Source: Sipunculus nudus (lineage: Eukaryota; Annelida; Sipuncula; Golfingiida; Sipunculidae). From it: a stretch of DNA of 64,000 bases. The stretch lies in the NCBI GenBank assembly GCA_026874595.1, contig CM049314.1, positions 5,060,229 through 5,124,228 on the forward strand, written 5' to 3'. The notes under the pieces were generated by a model, which was given only the letters and a program-made list of their open reading frames with translations, was not told the origin of the DNA and made no database searches. Positions 12,298 to 24,812 of this stretch are shown here, piece by piece; within the stretch, counting starts at the first letter, position 1; the number at the start of each line of letters is the position of its first letter. The position numbers and the translations under genes were made by a program.

Positions 12298-13944
12298 GGG
12301 ACTACTCTGTGTAGTTTGGTTAACGGTTATAGCGACTTAACTGTGTTCATTATCGGACATTTGTGATCTTCAGTGATTGTATTTATAGAGCGCCTCTCCA
12401 GGGAAATATGTGTCTTATTTCTTTATTATATTGATTTGTTTTATAACTCATGTCTTACTCATCTTTTGGAGTGTACGTATGTATGATTTTCAGCAAGCTG
12501 GTTTGTCAGTTAAAAAAGCTTGTCGTTCACATCTTTAGTGGTGTGACAGAGAGACACCCAGCTACACTCTAGATGCCCTGTAATATGAATTTCGTTTGAA
12601 ATATTCCAGTTTAACAATTTGAAATACCTATACCATACGATGTAACGCCTGTTGCACATTAACTAAAAAACAACCAACTATCTTCTGTATAAAAATAACT
12701 TTCGTGTGAAACATCCCACATAAACATTTGAAATGGGAAATATCTGAGAAGTGTAATGCGTATTTCACGTTAATCTCATCTTTATTGTTTCAATGAGACA
12801 TCGACAATCAAAACGAGCGTTAAGACATTTATAAAGAGAACAGTATTACCATTGTTACATTCAAATTGATATAACGGGTCCAGTTGATATCAATAATAAA
12901 TATGCACGTCATATGACGCTTTTGTATTTAATAATGAAAATCTGCATAACAAAACCACAACACCTGATTCTCTGAAGACTTAGGAGCCTTTGAAATGATA
13001 ACTATGCATCGAAGTGATACTGTTACATCGTTAAAAAAATATTGGAGTCCTTCGTGCGACGAGGTTCTGACCTCCGGTGTAACGTATTTAATCTGTTTGT
13101 GCGACGGGGGTCCGACCTACAGTATAGAGTTATTAACTGCATGGCGTAACGCTAACATTGAGGCGGCTATAGTGGCCTATCATTAAGCCGCTACTAACCT
13201 ATACCATGTACATGTACGAATATTGAAGATAAACACGATCATGGTTGCCAATGTTCGTTCAAGTTGATTATATGTACAAGTTAAGTGCACATCAATTTGA
13301 AAGAATGAAAACCATTGATTATCAATTATATTCGCGCACTTTTGTTTACGCGATTTTCGATACAATAATTATAAAGTATTACACATATAATCACTATGCT
13401 TGTTCCAAATCCACATGTGTAACGACCCAGGTAGCAAGAAGTAGGCCCTTTCTGAGGCCAGGTGCTGGTATCTCGGTCGTTCAAATGTGCTGGAGCGAGC
13501 CTGGTCACTGGGGGGGGGGGGGGGGGGTCGTTGACAAGATGCTTCATCTTTGCAAAATAATCTCATTTCCTTATGTTTGAATTGGCGACTTTATTTCATC
13601 AGGGCATATCCCCATCAATAAAGAGCACTAGAACATTCTTCAAGCGCCGTTATTATAAACCGAGGAACGGACAGCTATCTTTATTCTGATCATATAGGAT
13701 GCATGACATCTGTTATGCTTTCCTACACGGACTATTTGTCGATGCATTACTTCGTTTACCCGGAATTTCATTAAGATATGATATTGAAGCCGAGCGAAAT
13801 GTCAGGGCCAATAAGTTTATCAGGAAAATGTAGCCATTTAACATATACATGACTTACGACTGCTCCAACACTTAGTCAATTTTATATAAGCAGTCCCAAA
13901 TCGTTGATTTACTCTATATTAAACCGGGTCCATGCCACGCTCAC
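12298..13944. other. non-coding stretch with a poly-G tract
   Basis: A run of about 19 G ends near 13527. It lies inside a 115-bp segment bounded by inverted octamers AACGACCC (about 13421) and GGGTCGTT (about 13525). Nothing else supported. Confidence 0.4.
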
Positions 13945-14098
13945 CATAATGTTCTGCTGCCGATTCTATGATGGCTAGATCTCCCGATACTGCTTGACAG
14001 TAAGTGCGGGCATCGTACTATGATCTCTTAATGCCGGAATTTTTGGAGATCGGAAACCGATAGCAGCTTCCTGCAAAGGCCAAGTAAGGTGAGAGACA
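13945..14098 (-). pseudogene. C-type lectin domain first exon with Trp-to-stop
   Basis: The exon starts right after TTTGCAG with TGT, exactly like the equivalent exon of the 24.6-27.1 kb lectin, and ends TATG|GTGAGC in the same phase. It carries the family signature GSCYR..., YDARTYCQ and GDLAIIESA. The Trp expected before YDAR is TAG. The exon is 154 nt against 187 nt in the paralogue, an in-frame loss of 11 codons near the end. A single nonsense change is therefore the main defect seen. No downstream CTLD exons were found nearby. Its donor is canonical GT whereas the paralogues have GC. Confidence 0.7.
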
Positions 14099-14099
14099 C

Positions 14100-15844
14100 T
14101 GCAAACTAGACGACCAGAGGTTGAGCGCTCGTCGGAAGTTGAAATGACAGACCGACGGACAAACGATACCAATTATCGGTTTTCCACAATTGAGTGACTT
14201 TCAGGGCACTGAGAAATTGTGACCTGTAGAATGACAAATATGACAAAAAAGAACATGTAAGCAAACAAAACTGACAGCAACCGACAAACGGAAGACTTAC
14301 TGACACGCTGACACAATTTAGATTAACAGATGGCTTGATAATCATATGGAGAAAGTATAAAGGTAACCACTTAAGGTATTTTGAAACTCTCTGTGCCATT
14401 ACATAGTTATATAAACATATTATACAGGTGAGATTATATACAGATATTCAAGTTCTCTAAAACTAAAATTTTGAAATTGAAACAGCAATGATTAATCTTT
14501 TCTCAATTTGAAAAGTGTTGTACTAATAATCACTCATAATCACATGTATATTCTTTAAAATACTGAGACACTTCAAAGTAACATCTCAAACCAAAGTGAT
14601 GGAGAGTCTTTGATTTGACGTGTAACCGAGCAGGTATATATACCTAATATAAAGTAGATGTTCTTCCTTGTAAACAATTGTCTATATCGTGAGGTTTAGA
14701 TCGATTACGAGCACAATAATGTAATTGAAGCTCCAATAAATATATAACATTTTGTTACCAAATATTATTTAGATTTAATTTATCTGTGATTTTCTTATTA
14801 TATTTAAAAAAATTCCAACGTATCAAAATATAAGGTCAAGATATAAATTCTATATCCACTCAGGAATAGGTTTTTATATGCATATTCATCAATACAAAAT
14901 AAGACCGAATTCTTATCAAGTTTCCAATGTTTCCATTTGTAGCCTAAATGACTTCCCGTAACATGCTAATATGGATTTACTGCCTGCCATTGGCAAGATT
15001 TACGTTTATATTGCATCATTACTGCCTGAGTAGAGGTCTCCGAACAGATACTTGAAAGATACGTCAAAGGCTATAAATATGTAAACTTGCGTTAGGGAAA
15101 AAATGACACATGACATTAGAATACCAGATTGCATATTTTTAATAGTAAATATGTTTGCTCTAGAGAATATCAATGGCACTTGGATATTTTATCTTTCTTA
15201 CCCTCCAAACCTTTTCAAAGTGTGAGATATATATGTCAGTTCGTAAATTTAAAATAACCAAACATAAAGCATTCAAAACTGTCGTTCTTGAAATTTAAAA
15301 GAAAAATTTCCTAAACACAAAATAGTAATGCCAGCCAAGATCCAATGAATAGATTGAAAGTTTTCTGTATTTTTAAAAAAAAGGCCAGCGACACTATTTT
15401 TCGTATTTGTAAGTGCCATTGGTATCATATATTTTTTTCACTAAATATAATTAATACACTCAGTCCATGATTCCTCGAATAATTAAACAGATGTATCCTA
15501 ATGGGCTGATATTATTATATCGGGTTTCCTTTCAACGAATAAGTGAGAGAACACAACCAATATAAAGTGCTATCATCAGCATAAACAAAAATTTATCTGA
15601 CTGCACGAATGTCAATAGGAACTGTTTATTTTTTTGTGTACCGGTAAACAAGTAGTAAGCAAACAATAAAAGTAGTTTTAACAAATGGTTTATCCTGTTC
15701 AGACAACTCCGTCTGGACATAATCCTAAAACAGCCGTATGATATAAAAAATAATTTATAATCCAATATATGTGGGGATGTTGGTGTCACATAGCTTAAAG
15801 TTTTAACGTTAGTCTTCTGAGTAAAAATTGTTATGAAAGCTTGC
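14100..15844. other. non-coding stretch
   Basis: AT-rich. No equivalent of the later CTLD exons (WIAL or NYTW modules) was found here, so neither flanking lectin exon has a visible 3' part. Confidence 0.4.
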
Positions 15845-16027
15845 CATAGTTGTCGAGGTGGTACCGGCAAACGCTTGTTTTTCAGCTGAGTAAAGTATTG
15901 CTAAATCTCCTCCTTCACCTTGGCGGAACGTGCGGGCGTCATACCATGATTTTTCTTTACCATTTCCTACTGCGTCGAGTGGACATCAATTGCAGCTGCC
16001 AGAAAAATGCACTTACGGATCAGGACA
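15845..16027 (-). pseudogene. decayed C-type lectin exon, duplicate copy
   Basis: This is a paralogue of the CTLD exon at 25911-26097: it shares FSGSC, CPLD.VGNG, KSWYDARTF, QGEGGDLAI and SAEKQAFA. It contains two stop codons (the Tyr of PYVYF is TAA and the Arg of CYRC is TGA), replaces the conserved Cys of ARTFC with Arg, and has a 4-nt deletion before YHLDNYG (183 nt instead of 187). It keeps the TTTCAG|TGT acceptor and a GC-type donor TATG|GCAAGC. A non-functional duplicate. Confidence 0.85.
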
Positions 16028-16284
16028 CTGAAAGACAAGAAACATTAAAATGAGTGAATGATCATCTTCATCACAAAGGTGACAGTATTAATTATATCTC
16101 CTAAACAGATTCAAAAGAGATATCCATCTATGGTATTGTTTTCTTATTCAATCACTCACGTCAACCAATTATGCTTAATAAGGTAAAAGTAAGCATAAAT
16201 TTTCCCTGAATTGATTCCTATTGTTTCAATAAAGGGAACACGTTTACCCCTAAATATAGAACCTGCTAACTTAGAGATGGCAAC

Positions 16285-17140
16285 AGGACAACTACCACCC
16301 GGAAAATTACCCCAGACAACTAACCCCCGGACAATAACCACCCGGTAAAATTACCCCCCGGACAAATACCCCCCTGGACAATTACCCCCATGGTATAATT
16401 TATACATTTAAAGTACGCGTTATACATTGAAATATATTCTGTTTTGCTATAAGAAGAATAGAATGCCAAAGAAATAAATAAATTTAATTGAAAACAAAAA
16501 ATAAAAAGATAATCACTTTGTTCCAGGTTGGGATAGCGCAGAGCGCTGGAGGTCATGGACCACTCAAACAAAGGCGGGAATACCAGGATCGTCAACTGAG
16601 GATATTAAACATTGTGCGGGACTACGGAAACAGGGAACATAGATTACCTTCGAGGCATTGCCTACTACTTGCCCAGGTAATGAACATTTCATATAATGGA
16701 CTTTTTGACCATATATTTACAAAGCTTTTGATTTTACAACTTGCCAATGTAAAGCATATTTCATATAATGGACTTTTGAACATGTATTTACTATGTTTTT
16801 TTTTTACATTCCACAATACAATCATCTGAGAGGCATTGCCTAGAACTAGTTATCAGCTACTGAAAACTTGTGTAAGGGATTTTTTTTCTATTTTTACAAT
16901 ACACATGATGTATGTACCTACGCTTGGTTTGATCACCGGTATTTGTTTTACATATAATCGGAATATTTTACTTTTTAGTTTGTACAACATGTGCGTTAAA
17001 AGTGTTATTATACCATGAGGGTAGTTGTCCGGGGGTTAGTTGTCCGGGGGTAATTGTCTGGGGGTAGTTGTCTTGGGGGTAGTTGTCCCAGGGGGGTAAT
17101 TGTCTGGGGGGAGAGTAATTGTCCTGGGGGTAGTTGTCCT
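16285..17140. mobile_element. foldback-like element with repeat-filled inverted ends
   Basis: The left end (about 16285-16395) is a run of five to seven diverged copies of a roughly 17-bp unit of the form GGACAAYTACCCCC. The right end (about 17018-17140) is the inverse run GGGGGTARTTGTCC. The outermost bases mirror one another (AGGACAACTACC and GGTAGTTGTCCT). The interior holds its own imperfect duplication: ATTTCATATAATGGACTTTT at about 16686 and 16757, and GAGGCATTGCCTA at about 16650 and 16831. No transposase was recognised. The homologous intron at 26100-26390 lacks it, so it inserted after the local duplication. Confidence 0.65.
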
Positions 17141-17259
17141 AGAGCCCTGAGAGACATGTAGAACTATCTGATAACATTTGGAGTCCTACAGTCTTATATT
17201 GTATCAAGTCGCTCCTTTTGTGAGATAATTTTTCCAGGTACATTTAAGAAGGGCCTTAC

Positions 17260-17361
17260 CAATGGAGGAGTGGTGGAGGTTGATACAAGGGTTGTTGTAG
17301 ATTCTATTGTGGTTTCCAGAGCTTCAGATGTAGCGTCTTCTACCGATTCACCATCTGAAGC
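17260..17361 (-). pseudogene. Thr/Ser-rich linker exon of the duplicated lectin
   Basis: The exon is 102 nt, phase 0 at both ends, between ATATAG and a TTG|GTAAGG donor. The 34-residue peptide is acidic then Thr-rich (ending TTTLVSTSTTPPL) and aligns with the linker exon at 26394-26498. It is itself undamaged, but its downstream CTLD exon at 15845-16027 is broken and no upstream PAN exon exists in this copy. Confidence 0.65.
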
Positions 17362-18100
17362 CTATATAGAATGAATTTTCTGCACGTTAACCATGGTGTC
17401 TAATCCTATTTCTTCAAAATATCATTTAAGAATTTGAGATAGAAAACGATACATGTGAAAAAAAACCCTTCTTATCAACTTTATAAAAATGACGATGAAA
17501 CGTGTATTAGGTTATTTCCTTTTTTTTAAATTTTATCCACATGTATAAATATACCACATCATTATCAAGCATAAGTAGATTAAAGTTTTCAAAAAAGATG
17601 GTGTTCACTGCACCTTCGAGGAATTCAACACAATGAAGTTACAATTGGCTAAACATATTAAATCTGAAATTTCACAACTTCGATTTTTTTAATTCTTTAA
17701 TCTCATGGATAAAGATGTGCAACAATATATATAGATACTGATTAGGTGCACGCCGTATGTATGTCGTATATACAAAATAACGCGACTATCTGATTTAAAT
17801 ATTATACTTATGAGATAAGTATAATGTCTACAAATATTTCAAATGCATGAACTACCTAGAAATTAAAAAGTCGACGAAATGCAAGTGCTATTAATCTATA
17901 TTTGATTAAATCAAAATAGCCAAGTACTGTAATGTTATATGTGACAGTGATATTATGTGTGACAAAGTAATACAAAGCATACTATCCATAATGAAAACCT
18001 AAATAATAAAATGAAAAGCCGACGTCACGGACGAAAGGTTCAATGATATAAAACAAAATCCAAGCACAGGCATAGTAATCTTACAGAATATAGATAGCAA

Positions 18101-18180
18101 GGAGGGTCCTGGCCAGTCGAATGGTTACAAGTCCTGCGCTGCTCGTTGGCAAAGGGGATTCGGTTTCCCCTGTTCCTATG
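18101..18180 (+). repeat. possible tRNA-like SINE head
   Basis: An A-box-like TGGCCAGTCGAATGG is followed by GGGGATTCGGTTTCC, which resembles a B box. It sits in the roughly 0.9 kb segment present in only one of the two duplicate blocks. Confidence 0.3.
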
Positions 18181-18577
18181 AGAGCCGGTTGTACTTGTTA
18201 GCTCATGATTTTCTCCATTTTCTACCTCTTACAGACTATCAAACTAATTGAGCCATGGAATATGCCTTGTAACACTATTTCAACTATTTTTACGGTTCAT
18301 GTAAAATAACAGAATATTGTTCAATTAGGACTTTCAATCAGCAGGCACGTGCTCATGCATCTTTAAAGTTAACTTAAAGTCAGCAAAGCAAGTCAGCAAA
18401 GATATTTACTAAACTTCTTTTAAAAAGGTGAACTCTTTTAAAAAATCGCGGACGGGGGCCAGACTGGGTTAACAATAAGCGGAACATATTTCGGAAAAAA
18501 AACATGAATCTCAGGAAAAAAAGTTAGGCTTTTTTGAGCGATAAGTGCTTATATAACCCTTTCCTTTTAATCTTTTC

Positions 18578-18690
18578 GGATCCCCTTCCTACTGGACAGG
18601 GTATGGCAGCTTACATATCAATGGTCATATGATGCTATGGAGCTCAGTTTTAACCCTCAATCGAAACTGGACAGTAGGAATGGATTCCAG
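18578..18690. repeat. inverted repeat
   Basis: GGATCCCCTTCCTACTGGAC near 18578 pairs imperfectly with CTGGACAGTAGGAATGGATT near 18665, giving a stem of about 20 bp around a loop of about 65 nt. No further element identified. Confidence 0.45.
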
Positions 18691-18960
18691 AGAAACCGAT
18701 ACATTAGATATAGTATACAGAGAAAATTACCAGCAGGTCATTAACTGCACCGATAGTAAAATTCAAATCCAATCTTTGTAGTATCTGATGGACAACAGGT
18801 GTGTTTAGTTCCTTGACTGAGTTTTACTTACATAGTATTGCTGACAAGCCTCAGCAGTCGGGAAGTTATACATGAGCTTGTGTGGAAAAAGATTCCTCTG
18901 CAATATACCCAACGTCACGTCGAGAGCCTGTTAATGGAGTCTGCTTGGTATTAACAATTC

Positions 18961-21141
18961 AAGGGTATATATTTTGACCAGTACAATATAGAGCGCATAA
19001 CACATACTTTTCCGACCATGTACAACCACCTTTTATCCCTTTTAGGGGTAATCTTTTACTTGGATCACCACTGTTTTACTCATATCATTCTTCTTCGGAA
19101 TTCAGACACTGGTAAATAAAGTTCATAGACCTTAAGGGGCCTGTTAACTTTAAGTGGAAAAAATGGAATCATAGGATTTTTTTAAAGTCTTTAACAGAAA
19201 CAAGGTGTTTGTGAAAAATCATGCGAAGGCCATATTAGAATCGAATTCATTTATTCGACAGACACTTAAGACAATACTTGAAGCAACACCACAGCAATCA
19301 CTGTAAATATTTCTATCCGACAGATGCTTATTGTCAAGCTATGTCTCACAGCTCTCAATCAGACATCTTTTTTGCAAAATGATTGTCTATACTCTCGTAC
19401 TCTCGTAAAGGTTGGGAAACAGACAAGAGGTCGGTCCTTATATCTATACACAAAAGTCGCAGAACAGCAATACGAGAGGGTTGCCGTATTAAAAAAAAGT
19501 CTTTTCCACTTGCCACTGCTCATGGCACAAAATATCGAATGACTGGTGTAAAAGTAAATCGTAGAAGAGTATCACGTCGGGAATCTGCCCTGGAATACGC
19601 TCGTAGAAAGGCAACTAAGATTTTCCCATATGCTTAGAGAAGACTATATGCTAGGTCATAAACGGAACGATTTACACAGAAAGCACGTAAGGATTCAACA
19701 ACTCATTGATTCGGAGGTGTTCGTTCCCGAGTGTGATTCCACAGTCGTATTTTTAAGTACTACTACCGTTCCAAATATAAAATAAAAATACTACTTTAGG
19801 TATATTCATTAACATGTATATGTATAAAATAAGGTATAATAAAATTCTGCTTTGCATACATATCCCTTAAAATATAAATCCATAGACCCGTTATCCACCC
19901 GGCTGAGGGGCCCCTGGTCAAACAAGCAGCGTGACGTTACGACCAGAACACGCGGAAGCGGTATTGTTGTGGCATCAGTTGAGTTCAACACGATCTGGGA
20001 AAATATGCCAGAGTAATGCGTGGTCGGGTTGAGCAGTATCATCAACAGTGATGATGCGGGCCTTAAAATATTTTAATCAGTGCATATGTCACATTTTCAT
20101 GCCAAATGGACAGGATTTCCTTAGGCCAAATTGGACCCGGCCCGTTGATCTTGGAAAGGGACTCACCAGGTTTCGGCACTGACAGAAGGGAGCGGACGGT
20201 CTTTTCCTGGTTTTTGGTCATGTTCCTCGCCTGTTGGCTCTATATTCCTCAAGTGCGGAGGCTTCCGACTAAGAGATGATGTTGCTTTTAATCTTTCCGA
20301 CTCCTGTATCTCTTCTCTTCAACTCTATCCCCGCATATTCCCCGACTCAGCCTTGACACGATGAGAACTGGCACCAACAAGTCTCTATTATCGCCTTATC
20401 GGGATTTTAAGCAATGTGACATATGACAACCAACATGGTTGTTCGTTGCTCGTGTAAGTAAAATAATATCAAACTGATCAAACATTAAAGGCATTATTAA
20501 ATATTTTTGCATGTAAATGATAAAAAAAAGTTATTATTGATGTTGGGACTCACTTACATGTTCAAAGACGCGTATACCTGTGGTTGGTGAGATGGTGCCT
20601 CGGCAAAGGCATTATAATTTAAGAAAAAATTGATAGGACTCTGAAATAATAAACCCGTATTAAAAAAGTTTCTCATTGTTAACAAGAACTTTAATGATTT
20701 ATTATGTTTAATATAAGCTTTTTTTAATATCAGACAAATTTTTGAAAAAATACACCATTTCAGCATATTTTACATATAAATGATTGTTTTGTGTCTAGAA
20801 ATATATTAAATAGGATTCAAACGTTAAACGTGTGCGTTTTATATGGGAAGGGGGTGTTTTCATTCTCCTTCAGTGTGGACTTTTTTTAACTTTCTTTCGA
20901 GTTTATGTTTGAATAAAATGGCAAATTCTATTTAAAAATGTCATACGCAATGGTTTATCCATTTAGTTTTATAACACAAAACAAATATTATGCCGAATGA
21001 AGTAATTCAGCACACTCACATTATAAAAGATAATATAAAGATGTGTAAAAAATGTAATAAGTATGTAATACTTGTATATACAATTTATAACAGTAGATTA
21101 TATGAGTATACAAGTATGTATATGTATATATATAAATATAA

Positions 21142-21145
<4 letters not shown>
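18961..21145. other. non-coding stretch
   Basis: Overlapping plus-strand frames at 19324-19637, rich in Arg/Lys, have no recognisable domain. Nothing else supported. Confidence 0.4.
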
Positions 21146-21201
<56 letters not shown>

Positions 21202-21298
21202 GTGGAATAAACGAGTTTGTCTGTAGAAGAAATGTAGGTTTAGAAAAATAATGACACCTTTTAGACTTATTAATAAACAATAAACAAGTTAGTCTATT

Positions 21299-21345
<47 letters not shown>

Positions 21346-21357
21346 ACCTATATATAA

Positions 21358-21398
<41 letters not shown>

Positions 21399-21907
21399 AA
21401 GATATAGGCCTACCAGTATTCGGGCTGTTGAAAATAATGAATTTGATTAAACTTCTTTTAGGCTATTAAATGTTTCTTAGAGCAGTCTTGTTCTACACTG
21501 CAGATTTTGAATATAATGTTCAAGATTTTCCAAGCAAATCTATGTTATTTGAAGGACAGCTTTGCAAAAACAGAAGGCTGCTGTTCCAAATAACCCAGCT
21601 GCAGGATCGCCCCATCCAACCAAAGAAGGCAACATGTGTATAATTTGAATTTTTGCTTAATTATTAGAATTTTAATTATAATTTATTGTATTAAAATGTC
21701 CTTTTCATAGAATTAAATCTGCTATTACAGCTATAAAACTTCTTCTGAACACTTTCTTATCTCAATATTTTATATTTAGATAATTCTTAAATTGGAGGGT
21801 ACCACGAGGTAACCCCGGAATCACGATAAACAGTTATACAACAGTACAAACATTAACATAGCATTTATTCTTAACAGAGCATTTATTTTTAACTATATGC
21901 ACTTTGT

Positions 21908-21942
<35 letters not shown>

Positions 21943-21944
21943 TA

Positions 21945-21975
<31 letters not shown>

Positions 21976-22048
21976 GCAATATCTATCATGAAACATGACT
22001 ATCTTATAATTAGTTCTAAAATGTGAATTTCATGTTTTGTATTATTTA

Positions 22049-22101
<53 letters not shown>

Positions 22102-22199
22102 AATTAAATTATAAAGTGTTTATATGTTTTATGATAAATTGTCAAATATACGTCACTTTGTCCGTGCATCGGGTGTGTGTGGGGGGGGGGGGGGGGGGG
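21146..22199. repeat. microsatellite cluster
   Basis: Within about 1 kb lie (TA)n at 21146-21200, (CT)n at 21304-21342, (GATA)n at 21357-21398, (AAT)n at 21909-21941, (TA)n at 21953-21975 and 22054-22100, and a poly-G run at about 22180-22199. Open frames across the TA tracts are artefacts of the repeat. Confidence 0.95.
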
Positions 22200-24633
22200 A
22201 GTGGGGGTTAGTATTAACAGTTACCGGCCTCCCTTGAGATGTGTGTAGTGCGTACAAAGTTTCCTTTCAGACCAGCCCCGTGGGTGGTACTGAGGTAAAT
22301 GCTGCCAAATAAAAATACACCTTACGAATACTAATACAATGCCAAAACAACCTGAGGGCCGATTTTGCATTTCTTATTATGAAGCACATATTTAAATGGT
22401 GGCCCAATAGCCTTCTTTCGATGGTTGTGATAAAAGAAAGGACCAGCTCTATATTCTTATGATTAAACCAGCTTATCAAGGTAATGATCAGCTGACTAAT
22501 GCCGACTCAAACCACGTAACCACAGCGCCAGTCACAACAACCTTGTTATCATAACAACAGAAAACTTTGTTGCAAAGCGTCGCGAGCGATATTGAGCAAA
22601 CTGGACCAAGTCAAGAAACACTTGAATTGTATCGGCATATTGTACTACTATATATTTTATTGATTAAAATATAATATATCTGAATCATCCCGTTATTTTG
22701 ATAAAAGTCACAAGAACATCCCTGAAAACTCCCGATTGATTCCGCCTTTGATTTTGAAGAGCCTGCCGCATCGTCACTGGAATCAAACCTGTTGTCATGT
22801 TGGTTTGTAGCGGCCGCTGTCACCGACTGTTTTCTACTTACAAATATATACTATATATACTTATAAATATATATATGGTTTAAAACTACATGAGGCTCAT
22901 TTTGACGTTGCCATCACAAAAACATATCTCAATTCTCCGCTTCATGTTTTCTTTAACGCTGTCTCAGACGTTGTCATTTGAAGATTATACCTGCGCCTCG
23001 CTTGACCCGATCAGCCCTCCCCCATGCTGGAACCACGTGGACGCGCATCGGGGCTTCTGGTTGTGACGTTGCACACGTAACAGGGGCTGTCCCAGCTTTT
23101 TCAGGGGCATTACAGGACTCCGTTAAAAAAGTCGTTCATATCACGGATAGTAGCTCCCCAATGTTAGAAATTTATACATTAATTTATTTGTAGGTTCCAA
23201 TCTTTCATATGTTGAAAAACACCTAGAGGCCAGAAGTAGGGCTTTAAAACAAATAATGCAATTTGAACTAAATTCCTGATCAGTATATCATCGTAATAAG
23301 ATGTACTATGTTGACATTTGGACGTATATCACGAGAAGGTATTACTTTTTTAAGTAATGTCATACATGTATCTTCATTTTTAAGTAATGTCCCTTAAATA
23401 GTCCACTCAAAAATAGGATTCCAAGTCGTTAATCAGCTACAGAATAGACAAAAGAGGTTATTTCTACAGAATGATTTTACAACAGCTTCAGGAGATTCCT
23501 GTGCTATTCATATTGTTCAATTCTCTGCTGTTCGTGCGCTTTCATTGTTTTTATTATACCGGGATAACTTGTAATTTTACTAATTTGCCATCTTAAGCTA
23601 CCCCAGGTGATATTTTATACCATCTGGGTTTATACTGTTTCACTTACGAACCAGTATTATCATACACATCTGTATATACATTTCTGACGGACAATTTGGG
23701 ATTTTCAGAGTTCCACTATGAAGGTGTATCGTATCAAGCATATGGCAAAAGTATCAGTGTATTAACAAATTGAAGTTCCACTGAAGTGAGAAGATATACG
23801 ACAATATATTGCCTCGGGTTAGCCTCCTGTCATCAAAGAAAGAATAAAAAAGAGTTTATGCAGCTGCTTTATTTTATGCCTCTAATATTTTTTTAGCCGC
23901 ATAATGATTTGCCATGAGTGAGATTCACTGAGTACAATACATTTGATTTGGCAGAATGATGAAAAGTTGAGGCCTCCCAACAACCGATTATTTTCTAGCG
24001 ATTTAGGTAACAGCATTAATATGTTCACAATAACAGACTTGGACTTGTAGACATATAATTACAATTGTATGATGTAAGAAACAAAAATCTCATGTAAAAT
24101 TGTTGTAGATTCATCTAAATTACACACCTCCGTAAGTGACTTTTGTCGGCCGGGTGAAGGACTAGATGCTCTATAGAAGTTTCTTTATATGTTGATGGGT
24201 AAAGTATCACCTCATTTGTTTTGCCATCTTTAAATAACATCACATTGCAATTCATGGTGTAGGGCTTTATATCTAAATGAAACAATTAAACGTTTCTTCT
24301 AAGATATTTATGTCTACAGGTCACTAAAAACTTGTGCCTCTTACATTTCAATGTAACCGACAATCAAAATACCCTATGGACATGGTCAACAAAGGACTTT
24401 CTCGAAGTTTTTGTCGAAGGCCCATGAGTCAAATCTGAAGGAAGGAAGTACCACAAAACACCAAAGACACCGAGTTCAGGAAGAACTTATTTGGTTCATG
24501 ACATAATGCGATCGAAGCTCCGATTATTGTTTTGTTAAAAATGAAGGCCATTGACACTATTCTTAAAATTTTTAATGCGCATTCAGCTTTATTGATACGA
24601 TTTGCTTTTAATTGTGAGTCAATTCCCTTCCTA
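22200..24633. other. gene-free stretch with a CpG-richer patch
   Basis: 22500-23160 is richer in GC and CpG than its surroundings (a NotI-type GCGGCCGC lies near 22811). Several modest frames overlap there on both strands, but none has both splice signals and a recognisable domain. It could be a promoter or first-exon region. The remainder shows nothing. Confidence 0.35.
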
Positions 24634-24812
24634 CTATAATATCTCTGTTTTACGCGTTTTTTCACAGAGGAACGAAATCGGGTGGGTGCAAGGAGCCTGT
24701 GCCCATGTATAGTTGTCATGCGGGAAAAGACCAGCACAATAGCCACTGTCACCGACATTGGGGCCAGAGAAGTATTCATATCCTCCTGTAAAGAACATGC
24801 ACCATCCTTTAC
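24634..24812 (-). CDS. CTLD terminal exon
   Basis: The exon follows CGATTTAG and ends in TAG. It encodes the last third of the CTLD with Cys residues in GYCAGL, APCTHP and FLCEK, and an N-glycosylation sequon NYT. It enters with two bases of a split Gly codon, matching the exit phase of 25192-25314. Confidence 0.8.

Larger units (their letters stand above)
17362..18960. repeat. 5' flank of the duplicated lectin block
   Basis: Non-coding, but two pieces match the flank of the better lectin: 17580-17830 resembles 27890-28170, and 18750-18950 resembles 28220-28430. About 0.9 kb between them is absent from the other copy. The roughly 1.2 kb holding the PAN exon in the other copy is absent here. 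Confidence 0.6.

Noticed and set aside
19324-19637. Arg/Lys-rich frames that resemble a basic protein
   Set aside because: Two overlapping phases, no motif of a ribosomal protein or transposase could be identified.
20990-22211. Open frames of repeated Tyr-Ile
   Set aside because: Translation of TA microsatellites.
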